Positions 53,746 to 61,163 of a stretch of DNA of 64,000 nucleotides are shown one piece after another; positions within the stretch are counted from its first letter, which is position 1; every line of letters begins with the position of its first letter. Where the stretch lies: assembly GCA_051880035.1 (NCBI GenBank), contig JBJENE010000046.1:47167-111166 (forward strand), given 5' to 3'. Under the pieces are notes generated by a model that saw only the letters and a list, made by a program, of their open reading frames with translations, had not been told where the DNA came from and did not search any database. The DNA is from Eshraghiella sp051880035 (lineage in GTDB: Bacteria; Bacillota; Clostridia; Lachnospirales; Lachnospiraceae). The translations under genes and the position numbers were made by a program.

Positions 53746-55713
53746 TTATTCCAATGAGTATATTCGAACACCGTCAAACTCTTTTAATTTCTGCACCATG
53801 GTATTAAGCGGATTCACATCTTTTAACTGCTCCTCCGTGGATAGTTCTTCAAATTTCATATCCAGGTCATAGTGCATTCTGGTCTGTTCACGAACAGTCT
53901 TATCCGATTTACAGAGTTCAGTCATATTTCCCGGTGCCATCCAGAACATGCCTCGCTTTTCTTTTTCCCAGCGGTCGTGCTCTCTTTTGCCTAACTTAAT
54001 TAAATCTTCAGATGTAAAATCTTCCACTAAATCAAAGTCAACCGGACGGTCCGTATAGAAACATCCAATCTCGTTAAGATGTGCCGCAAATTCCTTTACC
54101 TGTGCAATATTGGAAAGTTTGTATTCAAGCGACAGCTTTGCGAAATTATCTGTCATCTTCTCCGGGTCCGTCTCTTTATCATACTGGGCATTCATTGCAA
54201 CGGCAAAATTATATAAATGAATGAAATTGGTATCTGACAAATATGTTTTTTTGTTTTTACGATCAAAATGACACAAACCGGTAGTCACGGTAAGTCTGAT
54301 ACCATGCTCCAGATCCACAATCCGCTTTATGTCTTTTTCGAAATCGTTTTCCCCTATCATGCCGGAATAGGCCTTTAGTTTCGGCTCCTTACTTTTTAGT
54401 CCGGCCTTATACTGCTCCATATCTTCCAAAAACTTATCAATCTTACCCTTCTGGCTTTCATCATAAAGATATTTAGCCTGTATGCCATTATCCGCAAACC
54501 TGAATTCGCAGCCCATCGGATGCAGCTCCGTACGGGAATTCCGTCCGTAAGCCGTTCTGTCCCAACACTGTAACTCATCGCAGAGCATAAGCATATAGGC
54601 AAGGGGATGGTCCTCCGGCCTGATTTGGCGGTTGATACTTGTATTCTTATAAAAAGCAACCGAAAACTTATATAAGCTGTTGTGCAAAAGGATCGCCGTT
54701 AAGGCATCCACATGATCCGCCGTAACCTGTTCCAACGGAAGTTCTCCCAAAAGTTCCTTCAAAAGTACAGTAGCGCTGAAAAAGGCATGGTCCATAAAAT
54801 ATCCAAAACGGTTAGGGTTCGCCGGTTTGGTATCCAGAATCACCTTCATATTCTCGCGTGTAAAATGATAAGGTTCTCCTAACTTCTGTGCCAGTGCAAA
54901 AGCAAACAAATCATTGCTGTCTTTCAGCCTGTCCTTTTCATTCATTCCGAGAATCGCCTTGAAATGCTCATTCTGTTCTTTACTGAGTGTAATAAAATCT
55001 CCCAGATTCTGATAAGCCATAAACGGAATTCCTTCACGGGATTGTCCCTGCTCTTCAAAATAAGAACATGCCTGCTCAAAAGGCAGTTCGAAAGGATATC
55101 CGATATCGTGGAACAAAGAAGTCAAACCCCAGAACTGCAGGAAATGATGCGCGGCTTTCTCATCACTCTCCTGTTCTATTCCATAAAATTTCTTATACGC
55201 ATTTCTAAACACTTCATTGGTCTCATAGATTGCAAGACCAAGTGCAAACACATACACAGAGTGTGAATAATGGTCGCGATGTTTCATGAGAAGTGAGCTT
55301 CCGTTCATCTCAAACTCCGAAAGCATCTCAATCATATGGCGTGATTGTCCATATTCACCTACGAACATTTCCAAATAGCAGAAATACACATCAAAAGCAT
55401 CATTAGCCGTTCCTGATTCAATGAATCGCTCTACCGCCTTCTCAAGACACAAGCGATCCAAATCCATTTGCATATCATATGGAATAGGTCTGCCTGCACT
55501 CGTTCCGTCTCCGTCTTCTACCGAACCGCCATTTTTATAGCGAAGTCCATCACAGCGTTCATGAATAAAGCGTACGGCTGCATCCTTCAAATCCATGTCC
55601 CCATCCGGCTTTTTATCATATGTGGGCTGTTTTGGTCCGATTTCCCCTCCGTACCGTTCATGATATATTTTGTAGTTTTTTTCCTGCATTGCCTGCATTG
55701 CTTTATATGCCAT
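53746..55713 (-). CDS. HD-domain phosphohydrolase with RyR-like C-terminal domain
   Basis: This 655-residue cytosolic protein carries an HD-superfamily pattern: His151, His202-Asp203 (LFHDIGYP), His344 and Asp379 (LMLCDEL). The last 80 residues, from about 574 (KREHDRW, then FW, and FEELS), match the RyR-like domain of bacterial proteins and share the pattern with the next gene's C-terminus. HD enzymes hydrolyse nucleotides or cyclic nucleotides. The start is ATG 55713 with AAGGAG 9 bases upstream. The gene is coupled to the TrkA-N/RyR gene. The pair looks like a nucleotide-signalling module, possibly for stress or defence. Confidence 0.75.
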   Translation of the reverse strand: MAYKAMQAMQEKNYKIYHERYGGEIGPKQPTYDKKPDGDMDLKDAAVRFIHERCDGLRYKNGGSVEDGDGTSAGRPIPYDMQMDLDRLCLEKAVERFIESGTANDAFDVYFCYLEMFVGEYGQSRHMIEMLSEFEMNGSSLLMKHRDHYSHSVYVFALGLAIYETNEVFRNAYKKFYGIEQESDEKAAHHFLQFWGLTSLFHDIGYPFELPFEQACSYFEEQGQSREGIPFMAYQNLGDFITLSKEQNEHFKAILGMNEKDRLKDSNDLFAFALAQKLGEPYHFTRENMKVILDTKPANPNRFGYFMDHAFFSATVLLKELLGELPLEQVTADHVDALTAILLHNSLYKFSVAFYKNTSINRQIRPEDHPLAYMLMLCDELQCWDRTAYGRNSRTELHPMGCEFRFADNGIQAKYLYDESQKGKIDKFLEDMEQYKAGLKSKEPKLKAYSGMIGENDFEKDIKRIVDLEHGIRLTVTTGLCHFDRKNKKTYLSDTNFIHLYNFAVAMNAQYDKETDPEKMTDNFAKLSLEYKLSNIAQVKEFAAHLNEIGCFYTDRPVDFDLVEDFTSEDLIKLGKREHDRWEKEKRGMFWMAPGNMTELCKSDKTVREQTRMHYDLDMKFEELSTEEQLKDVNPLNTMVQKLKEFDGVRIYSLE

Positions 55714-55788
55714 AATAACCTTCTCCTTTTCGACACACAATCATAAATATTATTTTATCATATATGGGTCTACATTTACAATCTCTGT

Positions 55789-56028
55789 CTGAAAGAACTA
55801 TACTCCGAGGAGGATTATAACCGGGGAGAAATTCATTCCAAAAACCGACATGGGGAGCCGGAGACTTTTCCACTGGCCTCCATCTCCGGTGCTCTGTACA
55901 CCAATGAAAAGATTCGCGTCCAAAGTATCAATGATTTTTCTTATAAAATCGCTCTGACAAAAAAAGCAAGCAAGCAACACATTGGTGATTACCTTCAGAA
56001 AACAGAAGATTTGATACTCCGGGAATAA
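55789..56028 (+). pseudogene. Remnant of a GGDEF-domain protein (C-terminal part)
   Basis: The plus-strand frame from 55789 to the TAA at 56026-56028 encodes about 79 residues that read as the last part of a GGDEF domain: ELYSEEDYNRG, SKNRHG and FPLASISGA match the region after the active site in Clostridia proteins. No start codon or upstream domain is present, so it is a truncated remnant. It lies in the 435-base gap between the HD/RyR gene and the MarR operon. The rest of the gap holds the putative HD/RyR promoter region and the MarR promoter. Confidence 0.6.
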
Positions 56029-56060
56029 CCCGGATTTCAGTTCCGTTTGATAAAAATATA

Positions 56061-56113
56061 TTGACAAAAACAAATATAGGTAATATATTACATACAAAAA
56101 GTAATATGTTACC
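56061..56113 (+). promoter_or_regulatory. MarR operon promoter and paired palindromic operators
   Basis: TTGACA (56061-56066) and TATATT (56084-56089) are 17 bases apart. GGTAATATATTAC (56079-56091) overlaps the -10, and GTAATATGTTACC (56101-56113) follows after 9 bases. Each is itself palindromic and the two are inverted copies of each other with one mismatch. This is a convincing MarR-type operator pair. Confidence 0.85.
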
Positions 56114-56148
56114 TTTTTTTATTATTAAAAACAGAATGGAGTAAGCAT

Positions 56149-56628
56149 ATGACAAATCCTGAAGATTTAATTGGTATGGAGAATTTAAGTTTTGATGGGA
56201 TAGATACTCCTTTTTTCTTAATCGGGTTACTCAGTGCATTTGATAACCGCTATCAGGCCAAGGCAGACAGTTTCTTCGAGGAAATCAGCTGGAAGCAGTT
56301 TTTTGCAATTATCTGTATCAATCTTTGCAAGGAAAGTCCAACCATCAAGGAACTGTCTGAAATAATGGGAAGCTCACACCAGAATGTGAAACAGATTTTA
56401 AATAAGCTTGAGAGTAAAAACTATATACAAGTGGTTACAGATTCGAAGGATAAGCGCAAGCAGAGAATTATCCTGACTGACAAAACAAGAACTTTTTGTA
56501 CAGAGCATGACGAAAGAAGCAAAAGGATTGTCGGTAAGATTTTTGAGGGCATCAATGAAGAGGATATCTTAACCGTAGTCAAAACCATATTGCAAATGGA
56601 GAAGAATTTGGAAGAAGTCAAGTTTTAA
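56149..56628 (+). CDS. MarR family transcriptional regulator
   Basis: This 159-residue protein is a MarR-type winged-helix regulator: ELSEIMGSSHQNVKQILNKLESKNYI is the recognition region, followed by the wing with DKRKQRIILTDK. It is the first gene of a two-gene operon with a flavodoxin-like protein and has a pair of palindromes over its promoter, so it is probably autoregulated. Redox or phenolic ligands are common for the family, and the flavodoxin partner favours a redox role. Confidence 0.92.
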   Translation: MTNPEDLIGMENLSFDGIDTPFFLIGLLSAFDNRYQAKADSFFEEISWKQFFAIICINLCKESPTIKELSEIMGSSHQNVKQILNKLESKNYIQVVTDSKDKRKQRIILTDKTRTFCTEHDERSKRIVGKIFEGINEEDILTVVKTILQMEKNLEEVKF

Positions 56629-56646
56629 GAAAGCATGGTGATTTAA

Positions 56647-57147
56647 ATGAAAATAATCGTAGTATATAATAGCAAAACAGGTTTTACGGCAAAATACGCA
56701 GGCTGGATAGCCGAAGAGTTAGGATGTGAGGCAAAAGAATATAAAAATGTTAATCCAAAAGAGCTTGCCGCTTTTGACACGGTGATTTACGGAGGCTGGA
56801 TTTTTGGCGGCATGGTAGTGGGGTTTAATAAGATAAAAGCACTGAATCTCAAAAATGTTATCGTCTTCGGTGTCGGAATGACTGTTCCAAGTGATGAAAT
56901 CGCAGAGAAACTCTCGACACAGAACCGGATACCGCGGGACAGATTCTTTTATTATGAAGGCGGCTATAACCCTAAGAAACTTGGCATAGTTAAAAAAATG
57001 ATAGTGAATATGGTAAAAAAATCTGTTGAGAAGAAAGAGAATAAGAACGCTGACGACCTGCACACACTGGAAACCTTCAAGGGAGCTGACCGCACAAACA
57101 AAGAGGCAATTAAGGGATTAGTTGCGTATGCAAAAAACTCTCTGTAA
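56647..57147 (+). CDS. Flavodoxin-domain protein (HemG/flavodoxin_5 type)
   Basis: This 166-residue protein begins with IIVVYNSKTGFTAKYA, the FMN phosphate-binding loop of flavodoxin-like proteins (STGNT-like). IYGGWIFGGMVVGF corresponds to the second FMN-contact segment. It resembles the HemG-like branch found alone in Firmicutes. It is 18 bases after the MarR gene, so it is likely the regulated product, an electron carrier or quinone/flavin reductase used under redox stress. Confidence 0.88.
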   Translation: MKIIVVYNSKTGFTAKYAGWIAEELGCEAKEYKNVNPKELAAFDTVIYGGWIFGGMVVGFNKIKALNLKNVIVFGVGMTVPSDEIAEKLSTQNRIPRDRFFYYEGGYNPKKLGIVKKMIVNMVKKSVEKKENKNADDLHTLETFKGADRTNKEAIKGLVAYAKNSL

Positions 57148-57167
57148 ATAAGCTCCCCGGAGTCAAA

Positions 57168-57200
57168 AACCCTTGACAGAAAGATTGTTCTGTCAAGGGC
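57168..57200 (+). terminator. Terminator after the flavodoxin-like gene
   Basis: A perfect 11-bp stem (CCCTTGACAGA with TCTGTCAAGGG, 57170-57180 and 57189-57199) lies 20 bases after the stop. The T run is weak (ATTT follows after several bases), but no other explanation for the stem is evident. Confidence 0.75.
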
Positions 57201-57238
57201 GAATAGATTTCACAATACAATTCTTACGCTTAGTATCA

Positions 57239-57433
57239 TTATTTTTTTATCCCATCAAGGAAATCCTTAATATCCGAAGAACTCATAACTCCCGGATTAG
57301 CGTCCCCGGCTTCTGCTTTATTACTGTCGTTGAATGCAGAAAAATCAAGAGTTCCGATACATTCCTCCAGTACCGGCATATATTCATCATAATTGTTTGC
57401 ATCCAATGCGTATCCGAGATTTGAGTAGGCACA
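57239..57433 (-). pseudogene. C-terminal fragment of a decayed gene
   Basis: A minus-strand open frame without a start codon encodes about 64 residues ending at a TAA (57239-57241). The text reads as a normal protein tail (NLGYALDANNYDEYMPVLEE, DIKDFLDGIKK) with acidic composition. It follows the terminator of the zinc-ribbon gene. The parent family is not recognised. This and the flanking terminators fill the 400-base gap between the flavodoxin gene and the zinc-ribbon gene. Confidence 0.5.
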
Positions 57434-57473
57434 TCAAAAAAGGCTCTATTATTCGGCGTAGAAGAATATAAAA

Positions 57474-57517
57474 AAAGAAGCAAACTCCCCTTTTTAAAGG
57501 TTAATTTTGCTTCTTTT
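57474..57517 (-). terminator. Terminator after the zinc-ribbon membrane protein gene
   Basis: On the minus strand AAAGAAGCAAA and TTTGCTTCTTT form an 11-bp stem around a 20-base loop and are followed by a T run. It begins about 30 bases after the stop of the zinc-ribbon gene. Confidence 0.85.
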
Positions 57518-57547
57518 CTTTATTTTACGACTGTTATCAGTCCGCTT

Positions 57548-59125
57548 TTATACTGAAGCATAGGCAACAAGAGGTGTATTAAAAGATTTAACTTTGTTTC
57601 CTTCTGAATCAAATATAATCCAGCAGTTAACTCCCTCATTTCTTCCTGCAGCAATAAATCTCATTATATAATTGCCATTTGATATTTCCAGTACTTCGGT
57701 AGATGCATACTCTATTTCAAAGCCAAAATCATCAACATCAAATTTATTGATTATTTCTCCTGAGGAATCAACAAAAATTACAATATCATCTGATGTATTT
57801 CCTCCGAGAATATATCCATTATCTACGATGGTAACGCTTGTTTTGCCGGCAACCAGCACCGGAGATATTATCTCTTCACCTGTCTCCAAATCCATAACAT
57901 ACAAATCGTTATCACTTACAAATGCCAACTGCGTTGTTGACGCATCCCATGTAATAGAAGATACATTTTCTATTTCTTTTTTCCATTTTTTATTATAATT
58001 TCTGTCATATACATTGAGTACAATATATTTATCATTGGATGAATAATCAAATACGATATAATATTGCAAATCCGGAGATACACATATTTTTCTGTTCATG
58101 GTTATCTTTTCAACAGAATCATTAATTATCGGATCATAAGTTATTGCACCATAATCATCAAATATGTCAAATGCTTTAAAATTAGCATTTGACTGGTTTT
58201 CAAGTTCAATTATGTAATAATGATCAACATAGCTGTAACCGTATTGTGCCCTCTCGTCCACTTCCTGATAAGTCGGGGTCTTTACTGTAATATCCTCCCC
58301 GAATATTGTCTTTGATATTTTTCTAATTTCACTGATACTGTATATGTGGTTGTTTTCCTCGCCTATTACAACATTTTCAATTACAGGAACATAATATGAG
58401 CTACCATCCACCTCAACCATCTGAGTTCCTGAAAGAATTCCCCTGAAACACTGGAAGTTGCAATCATTAATTGATATTGTTTCAGGTTTTTTACCTTTTA
58501 ATAAAACAGGCTTGTCTGAATCTTCGGATTTAGATAAATAAATTAACGCTTCAAAATTATCCCCTTCCACATTAATTATTTTGCTATTAGCAACATATAT
58601 AATTCCCGGTGTTGTACAAACCGGAATCCCCGGACTGTTCTCTGCCAACAGGATTAGTGCATCACTGGACAAGGATGCCCAACCGCCGGAATTGTAGAAT
58701 ACATCAACCATTTGCTGTTCCGGGGTCATATCAACATTAAGTAATACGCCGTTTCCATCCTTTGATGATTCGTTGCCGGCACTTTCAGTGTCTTTCTCTG
58801 TTTCCGAAGTAATTGTATCCGCTTCTGTTTCCGAAGCATCCGTACTGTCCTCTGTTTTTGAAACATCAGTACTTTCCTCTGTTTTCGAAACATCCGTACC
58901 TGTGGAATTATTTTTTCCCTTGTTATTAGTTATAATCAAAACGCAGATAACCGCTGCCGCTGCTACCATAATACAAATTCCCAGAATCAACAAATATAAT
59001 TTTTTATTATTCTTCACCGGTTTATCTACTGTTTCAGTTTCGGTGTCCGTACTTTTTTGCATACAATACGGACAAAAATGCATACCCTCGGGTATTTCTT
59101 TATTACATTTTGTGCATTTACTCAT
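57548..59125 (-). CDS. Zinc-ribbon, single-pass membrane protein with beta-propeller-like exterior
   Basis: This 525-residue protein starts with a zinc ribbon (Cys4, Cys7, Cys18, Cys21), has one membrane helix (about 42-66), a Thr/Glu/Ser-rich linker with short repeats (DVSKTEES, DVSKTEDS), and an extracytoplasmic part of about 390 residues. The part from 330 onward has repeated beta patterns (QYYIVFDYSSND, TQLAFVSDNDLYVMD) that resemble a beta-propeller. It is co-transcribed after the kinase gene (22-base gap) with a GAGGAG site. Together they could form a sensor-kinase module, with the zinc ribbon as adapter. Confidence 0.75.
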   Translation of the reverse strand: MSKCTKCNKEIPEGMHFCPYCMQKSTDTETETVDKPVKNNKKLYLLILGICIMVAAAAVICVLIITNNKGKNNSTGTDVSKTEESTDVSKTEDSTDASETEADTITSETEKDTESAGNESSKDGNGVLLNVDMTPEQQMVDVFYNSGGWASLSSDALILLAENSPGIPVCTTPGIIYVANSKIINVEGDNFEALIYLSKSEDSDKPVLLKGKKPETISINDCNFQCFRGILSGTQMVEVDGSSYYVPVIENVVIGEENNHIYSISEIRKISKTIFGEDITVKTPTYQEVDERAQYGYSYVDHYYIIELENQSNANFKAFDIFDDYGAITYDPIINDSVEKITMNRKICVSPDLQYYIVFDYSSNDKYIVLNVYDRNYNKKWKKEIENVSSITWDASTTQLAFVSDNDLYVMDLETGEEIISPVLVAGKTSVTIVDNGYILGGNTSDDIVIFVDSSGEIINKFDVDDFGFEIEYASTEVLEISNGNYIMRFIAAGRNEGVNCWIIFDSEGNKVKSFNTPLVAYASV

Positions 59126-59147
59126 TTTGACTCGCTCCTCTTTTGGT

Positions 59148-59861
59148 TCATTTCATATTTTTAATCAATTCATCAACACTTTTAAAGCGTTCATCAGGAT
59201 TAATCCTGGTACATTTATTAACAATCCGCTGCCATTTACCACTGCACATTTTCTTTGACGGATGTTCACCTGTAAGCATTACATTAATGAGAATACCAAT
59301 GGAATATATATCACTTTTGGCATTTGTAGCAGATATACCATACTGCTCAGGGGAGGCAAAACCCATGGTTCCCAGTATTTTTGTATCCTTAATGTTATCA
59401 TCTTTGCTGATTCTTGATATATCAAAATCAATCAGTTTAACACCGCCTTCTTTGCTTATCATAATATTTTCAGGCTTAATATCACGATGAACAATTCCTT
59501 TTCCATGAAGTACTCTCAGCGCCTCACATATACTTCTTACAACTTCATATACACCATCCGAAGTGTACAGCCCGGTTTCAAGAACCTCCCCGACTGTAAT
59601 GCCGTCAATATACTCTTCAATAACAATGCAATTGTCACCATCCGTAACAGCTTCGTATACAATCGGTATGTTCTCATGATTTATATCCAACAACATTTTA
59701 TATACATCTGCATTACCTTTAAAATACTTTACCAGAACACGCTGTTTGTTATTTTTGTTTTCCAAAACATTTACCAATTCGCTATCTGTTCTTCTGATAT
59801 TTCTGATAAAGGTATATTCATTATCTATAATATCTTTTATCAATGCCAGAGTATTATGCAC
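59148..59861 (-). CDS. Serine/threonine protein kinase, short form
   Basis: This 237-residue kinase has Lys45 (VLVKYF), HRDIKPEN with Asp127, Lys129 and Asn132, a metal motif DFD (145-147) in place of DFG, and GTMGFASPEQYG as the activation segment. The N-terminal glycine-rich loop is not recognisable, and no PASTA or membrane domain is fused. The start is GTG 59861 with GAGG 8 bases upstream. It precedes the zinc-ribbon membrane protein gene, and a helix-turn-helix gene is divergent. The activity is likely but the loop loss needs care. Confidence 0.9.
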   Translation of the reverse strand: MHNTLALIKDIIDNEYTFIRNIRRTDSELVNVLENKNNKQRVLVKYFKGNADVYKMLLDINHENIPIVYEAVTDGDNCIVIEEYIDGITVGEVLETGLYTSDGVYEVVRSICEALRVLHGKGIVHRDIKPENIMISKEGGVKLIDFDISRISKDDNIKDTKILGTMGFASPEQYGISATNAKSDIYSIGILINVMLTGEHPSKKMCSGKWQRIVNKCTRINPDERFKSVDELIKNMK

Positions 59862-59881
59862 ATCTTACGCCTCTTTTTTTT

Positions 59882-59906
59882 GATACTAAGCTAATTGCTT
59901 AGTATC
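59882..59906. promoter_or_regulatory. Perfect inverted repeat between the kinase and HTH genes
   Basis: GATACTAAGC and GCTTAGTATC are perfect 10-bp arms around TAATT, with a T run on one side and an A run on the other. Because both neighbours start here, termination is unlikely and an operator for the HTH protein is favoured. A TATAAT (59928-59933) lies between it and the HTH gene. Confidence 0.75.
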
Positions 59907-59959
59907 TTTTTATCAAGATTATGTTAATATAATACATATACTTTGTAAAGGATAAAATC

Positions 59960-60379
59960 ATGATGAAAAAGACAACAGATTTATTAACTGAATTATCACA
60001 CTCCCCACATATAGACCAGTATTTGAAGGAAAATCAGGAATACATTATAGACCAGACTTTATCAAAGTATCTGTGTGAACTTATTGAGAAAAAAGCTCTC
60101 TCTAAATCCGATGTTATCAAAAAAGCTGATATAAATGAGATTTACGGATACCAGATTTTTTCCGGAAAAAGGTTCCCTTCCCGCGATAAGCTTATAAGCA
60201 TATGTATAGGTGGCGAATTTACACTCGAAGAGACCAACGACATCCTGAAAGTCGGAGGGTATTCTCCGCTATATCCCAAAATAAAAAGAGACAGCATAAT
60301 AATATTTGGCATGCAGAACGGATATTCCATTTGGAAGATTAATGAATCCCTTTTCACACATAAATTAAAGACATTATAA
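59960..60379 (+). CDS. XRE-like helix-turn-helix protein divergent to the kinase
   Basis: This 139-residue protein has an XRE-like helix-turn-helix core (LIEKKALSKSDVIKKADINEIYGYQIFSGKRFPSRDKLISICIG), with an N-terminal helical extension and a C-terminal tail of about 40 residues. Pairing of such a protein with a short Ser/Thr kinase recurs in Firmicutes. It may regulate the kinase through the shared palindrome or be its substrate. The exact family is uncertain. Confidence 0.8.
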   Translation: MMKKTTDLLTELSHSPHIDQYLKENQEYIIDQTLSKYLCELIEKKALSKSDVIKKADINEIYGYQIFSGKRFPSRDKLISICIGGEFTLEETNDILKVGGYSPLYPKIKRDSIIIFGMQNGYSIWKINESLFTHKLKTL

Positions 60380-60380
60380 T

Positions 60381-60575
60381 TTATAAATTATTAATCAACA
60401 TTCCTCTATTACAGTCATATTCCACTACTTTTGCCTTATTATTGCTTCTAAAAAACACATTTTTTACCACAATAGCTACGCAAATAATGGCTGCGACTAT
60501 TATAGCCGCTCTGATTATTTTCTTTTTGGTGCCGGATTTGTTGGTCGCTACCGGTTGGTCTGAGTCTGTTTTCCG
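60381..60575 (-). pseudogene. Decayed gene remnant with a membrane helix
   Basis: A minus-strand open frame without a start codon encodes about 64 residues with a Lys-rich stretch, one membrane helix (IIRAAIIVAAIICVAIVV) and a charged tail. It is in the same frame as the upstream zinc-ribbon gene but separated from it by two stops nine codons apart. It looks like the end of a lost zinc-ribbon/membrane protein similar in plan to its neighbours. Confidence 0.45.
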
Positions 60576-60602
60576 TTACGGCGGCAGCTCTACATATTGC
60601 CA

Positions 60603-60935
60603 TTATATATCTTTCCTCTTTCCGCACTTACAGGTTGTTTCATATGATCGATTTATCTTGCCGCAATCCGGACATTTCCATCCACCGTTTGCCAATATAT
60701 TTTTTTCTTCATCAGGAGACAAATTCCCCGGACCATAAATATATTCAGTTGTATTTATTTCATCAATTTTGCATTCAATTACTCCCCTTAGAATCAAATA
60801 AACACCAAGTATAGTCAATAAAATACACACATAGTTATTTAAAAAGAACACATATTTTCCTAAAAAAATGAAGCCTAGTCCTCCCACGGAAATTAAAATC
60901 CTACCAATAATCTTTAGTGCTTTACCCATATTCAA
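60603..60935 (-). CDS. Small membrane protein with C-terminal zinc ribbon
   Basis: This 110-residue protein has two membrane helices in the first 55 residues and a C-terminal zinc ribbon (Cys88, Cys91, Cys102, Cys104). The start is ambiguous: TTG 60935 has AAGGAGG at good spacing, whereas ATG 60929 has a spacing of about 11. The function is unknown. A duplicated terminator-promoter cassette lies upstream, also found before the leucine-rich surface protein gene. Confidence 0.7.
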   Translation of the reverse strand: MNMGKALKIIGRILISVGGLGFIFLGKYVFFLNNYVCILLTILGVYLILRGVIECKIDEINTTEYIYGPGNLSPDEEKNILANGGWKCPDCGKINRSYETTCKCGKRKDI

Positions 60936-61023
60936 TTCATCCTCCTTTTTTTAACAGCACACATTTTAAACGTATAATAACCATCCTGATTATCCATTTA
61001 TATTCCTCGTTTTCCGGACTTGC

Positions 61024-61080
61024 TTTGATTATACCAATCCAAATAAAAAAAGTCCTAAGCTAACAGCCTAAGGCAAAAAA
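61024..61080 (-). repeat. Terminator-promoter cassette, copy 1
   Basis: This 57-base segment is repeated at 62914-62969 with two or three differences. On the minus strand it contains a hairpin with G-U pairs (CTTAGGCT-GTT-AGCTTAGG), a T run, and an extended -10 (TTGGTATAATC). It lies between the leucine-rich protein gene and the small zinc-ribbon protein gene and would both end one transcript and start the other. Confidence 0.8.
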
Positions 61081-61117
61081 GACATTATAATTTATAAAAA
61101 ATATTTCACCATTCAAT

Positions 61118-61146
61118 AATGCAGCCGGCATCATACCGACTGCATT
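61118..61146 (-). terminator. Hairpin after the leucine-rich protein gene
   Basis: AATGCAGCCGG and CCGACTGCATT form an 11-bp stem with one mismatch, 17 bases after the stop on the minus strand. The T run is weak on the minus strand. Confidence 0.6.
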
Positions 61147-61163
61147 TTGTATTTTCATTAGCA

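Noticed and set aside
55798..56155. Minus-strand frames in the gap before the MarR gene
   Set aside because: The plus strand of this region encodes a recognisable GGDEF tail and promoter elements; the minus frames have no recognisable family or ribosome binding site.
57173..57424. Plus-strand frame of 83 codons after the flavodoxin gene
   Set aside because: It begins inside the terminator hairpin and runs antisense to a fragment that reads as a better protein.
60442..60738. Plus-strand frame of 98 codons after the HTH gene
   Set aside because: It overlaps the zinc-ribbon gene on the other strand and has no ribosome binding site or recognisable domain.
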